Shown: positions 5,708 through 6,559 of the stretch, piece by piece
Numbering within the stretch: the stretch's first letter is position 1
Layout: the number at the start of each line of letters is the position of its first letter
Assembly (NCBI GenBank): GCA_900551505.1
Contig: URWK01000074.1
Coordinates: forward strand, 1-6,559
From: an uncultured Ruminococcus sp.
GTDB lineage: Bacteria > Bacillota > Clostridia > Oscillospirales > Ruminococcaceae
Reading direction: 5' to 3'
DNA: 6,559 bases
The notes under the pieces: generated by a model
What the model saw: only the letters and a program-made list of their open reading frames with translations
Databases searched by the model: none
Told to the model about the DNA's origin: nothing
Position numbers and translations under genes: made by a program

Positions 5708-6439
5708 ATGGAGAAAATAAGAGTACAGAAGATGATAGCCGATTGCGGTTATTGTTCGAGAAGAAAGGCAGAGGAACTCATTTCCGAAAAAAGAGTAAAG
5801 GTGAACGGAAGACCTGTGAAACTTGGTGACAAGGTGGGTTTCAAAGATGTTATACAGATTGATGGCGAACGCCTCTATATTCCAAAAAAGAAGAATAAAA
5901 TATATCTTATGCTCAATAAGCCCCGTGGATATGTTACAACTGTTTCTGACGAACTTGACAGAAAGAGCGTAATGGATTTGCTTGAGGGCGTGGAAGAAAG
6001 AGTTTATCCTGTCGGAAGACTTGACAGAAATTCGGAAGGTTTGCTGCTTTTCACTAATGACGGAGAATTTGCGAATAATATCATGCACCCGAGCAGACAT
6101 ATTTCAAAGACTTACAGAGTTACGGTAAGACCTGACATAAATGATGACCAGCTTGTGAAACTCTCGAACGGCGTAGAGATTGACGGCAAGAAAACACTTC
6201 CTGCCACTATAAACGTACTCAGCAAAGAGCCTAACAGAGTTGTAATGCTCGTTACCATCAAGGAGGGCAGAAACCGCCAGATAAGAAAAATGTGCGAAGC
6301 GGTAGGACTTGAGGTGGCAAGGCTCAGAAGAATAAGTATAGGACCTCTTAAACTCGGAATGTTAAAGCCGGGAGCTTTCAGAGAACTTACAGCGGAAGAA
6401 CTCAGGGCTATCAGAAACGCCATAGGTAAAGAAGACTGA
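5708..6439 (+). CDS. rluB: RluB/RsuA family rRNA pseudouridine synthase
   Basis: The enzyme converts a specific uridine in rRNA to pseudouridine. The 243 residues contain an N-terminal S4 RNA-binding domain (about 3-50, with CGYCSRRKAEELI at 13-25) and the RsuA/RluB catalytic domain. Landmarks are LMLNKPRGYVTT (67-78), GRLDRNSEGLLLFTNDG (103-119, catalytic Asp106), KTY (134-136) and EGRNRQIRKMCEAVG (186-200). The EGRNRQIRKM form and the location after scp and dac genes favour RluB (large-subunit rRNA) over RsuA, but the target is inferred. The ATG at 5708 is 24 nt after the carboxypeptidase stop, with AGGGGA at 5691-5696, 11 nt upstream. The stop TGA is followed at once by TAG. It is the last gene before the degraded contig end, so I cannot tell whether the operon continues. 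Confidence 0.95.
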   Translation: MEKIRVQKMIADCGYCSRRKAEELISEKRVKVNGRPVKLGDKVGFKDVIQIDGERLYIPKKKNKIYLMLNKPRGYVTTVSDELDRKSVMDLLEGVEERVYPVGRLDRNSEGLLLFTNDGEFANNIMHPSRHISKTYRVTVRPDINDDQLVKLSNGVEIDGKKTLPATINVLSKEPNRVVMLVTIKEGRNRQIRKMCEAVGLEVARLRRISIGPLKLGMLKPGAFRELTAEELRAIRNAIGKED

Positions 6440-6559
6440 TAGCTTTTTCGGGGGGGGGGGCGCGCACAACAGGGGGGGGGGGGGCCCACAGATAAAGGGG
6501 GGGCGCACTCTGTTTTTGTGCGTAAAAAAAAAAAAAATTTTTTTTTTTTTTTTAAAATT
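6440..6559. other. Homopolymer-rich contig end, no gene
   Basis: Ordinary sequence ends about 10 nt after the rluB stop. G runs follow at 6450-6460, 6472-6484 and 6497-6503, then 14 A (6524-6537) and 16 T (6538-6553). CGCAC (6504-6508) and GTGCG (6518-6522) could form a 5-bp stem, but A residues follow it, so I cannot call a terminator. The texture matches the 5' end and the 2523-2625 block and is probably assembly-edge noise. Confidence 0.65.

Noticed and set aside
5318..6100. Minus-strand 260-residue open frame
   Set aside because: It lies antisense across the end of the carboxypeptidase and most of rluB, both certain genes, and its sequence resembles no family I know.
6504..6522. Intrinsic terminator after rluB
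   Set aside because: The stem is only 5 bp and is followed by A residues rather than T, within suspect sequence.

Overview
The window reads as an AT-rich, spore-forming Bacillota (Firmicutes) chromosome fragment, most likely from Clostridia. I base this on strong AGGAGG-type ribosome binding sites, TTG starts, sigma-A-type promoters, a recognisable GerW/YtfJ sporulation gene and ScpA/ScpB condensin partners. An oscillospiracean or ruminococcal relative is plausible, but I cannot fix the genus. It looks like one short assembly contig: both ends, and one internal block, carry homopolymer-rich sequence unlike the rest.

Layout: positions 1-123 are low-complexity contig end. A minus-strand gene (124-936) encodes an unrecognised multi-pass membrane protein of 270 residues. 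Two divergent sigma-A-like promoters lie between it and a plus-strand run of eight tightly packed genes: a site-2-type metalloprotease (1144-1782), scpA (1789-2505), scpB (2666-3169), an 85-residue membrane protein with a charged tail (3199-3456), a DUF2953 protein (3480-4157), ytfJ/gerW (4090-4482), a secreted D-Ala-D-Ala carboxypeptidase (4553-5683) and an RluB/RsuA-family pseudouridine synthase (5708-6439). Positions 6440-6559 are again homopolymer-rich contig end.

The plus-strand genes probably form one operon read from the promoter at 1072-1100, with possible extra control inside it. ScpA and ScpB serve chromosome condensation with SMC. The metalloprotease, the two small membrane proteins and the carboxypeptidase act at the envelope. 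YtfJ and the DUF2953 protein are a known sporulation-linked pair. The order resembles, as I recall it, the Bacillus subtilis scpA-scpB-ypuI-dacB-spmA-spmB-rluB locus, but with ytfI/ytfJ-like genes placed between scpB and the carboxypeptidase and with no spmA/spmB.

The points most worth a second look are a near-perfect forespore sigma-F-type promoter inside the end of the DUF2953 gene just upstream of ytfJ, a 20-bp hairpin ending one base before the carboxypeptidase ribosome binding site, an out-of-frame overlap of about 70 nt between the DUF2953 gene and ytfJ, and a 103-bp poly-G/poly-C block between scpA and scpB that I judge to be a sequencing or assembly artefact. I do not see a wholly new biological system here.
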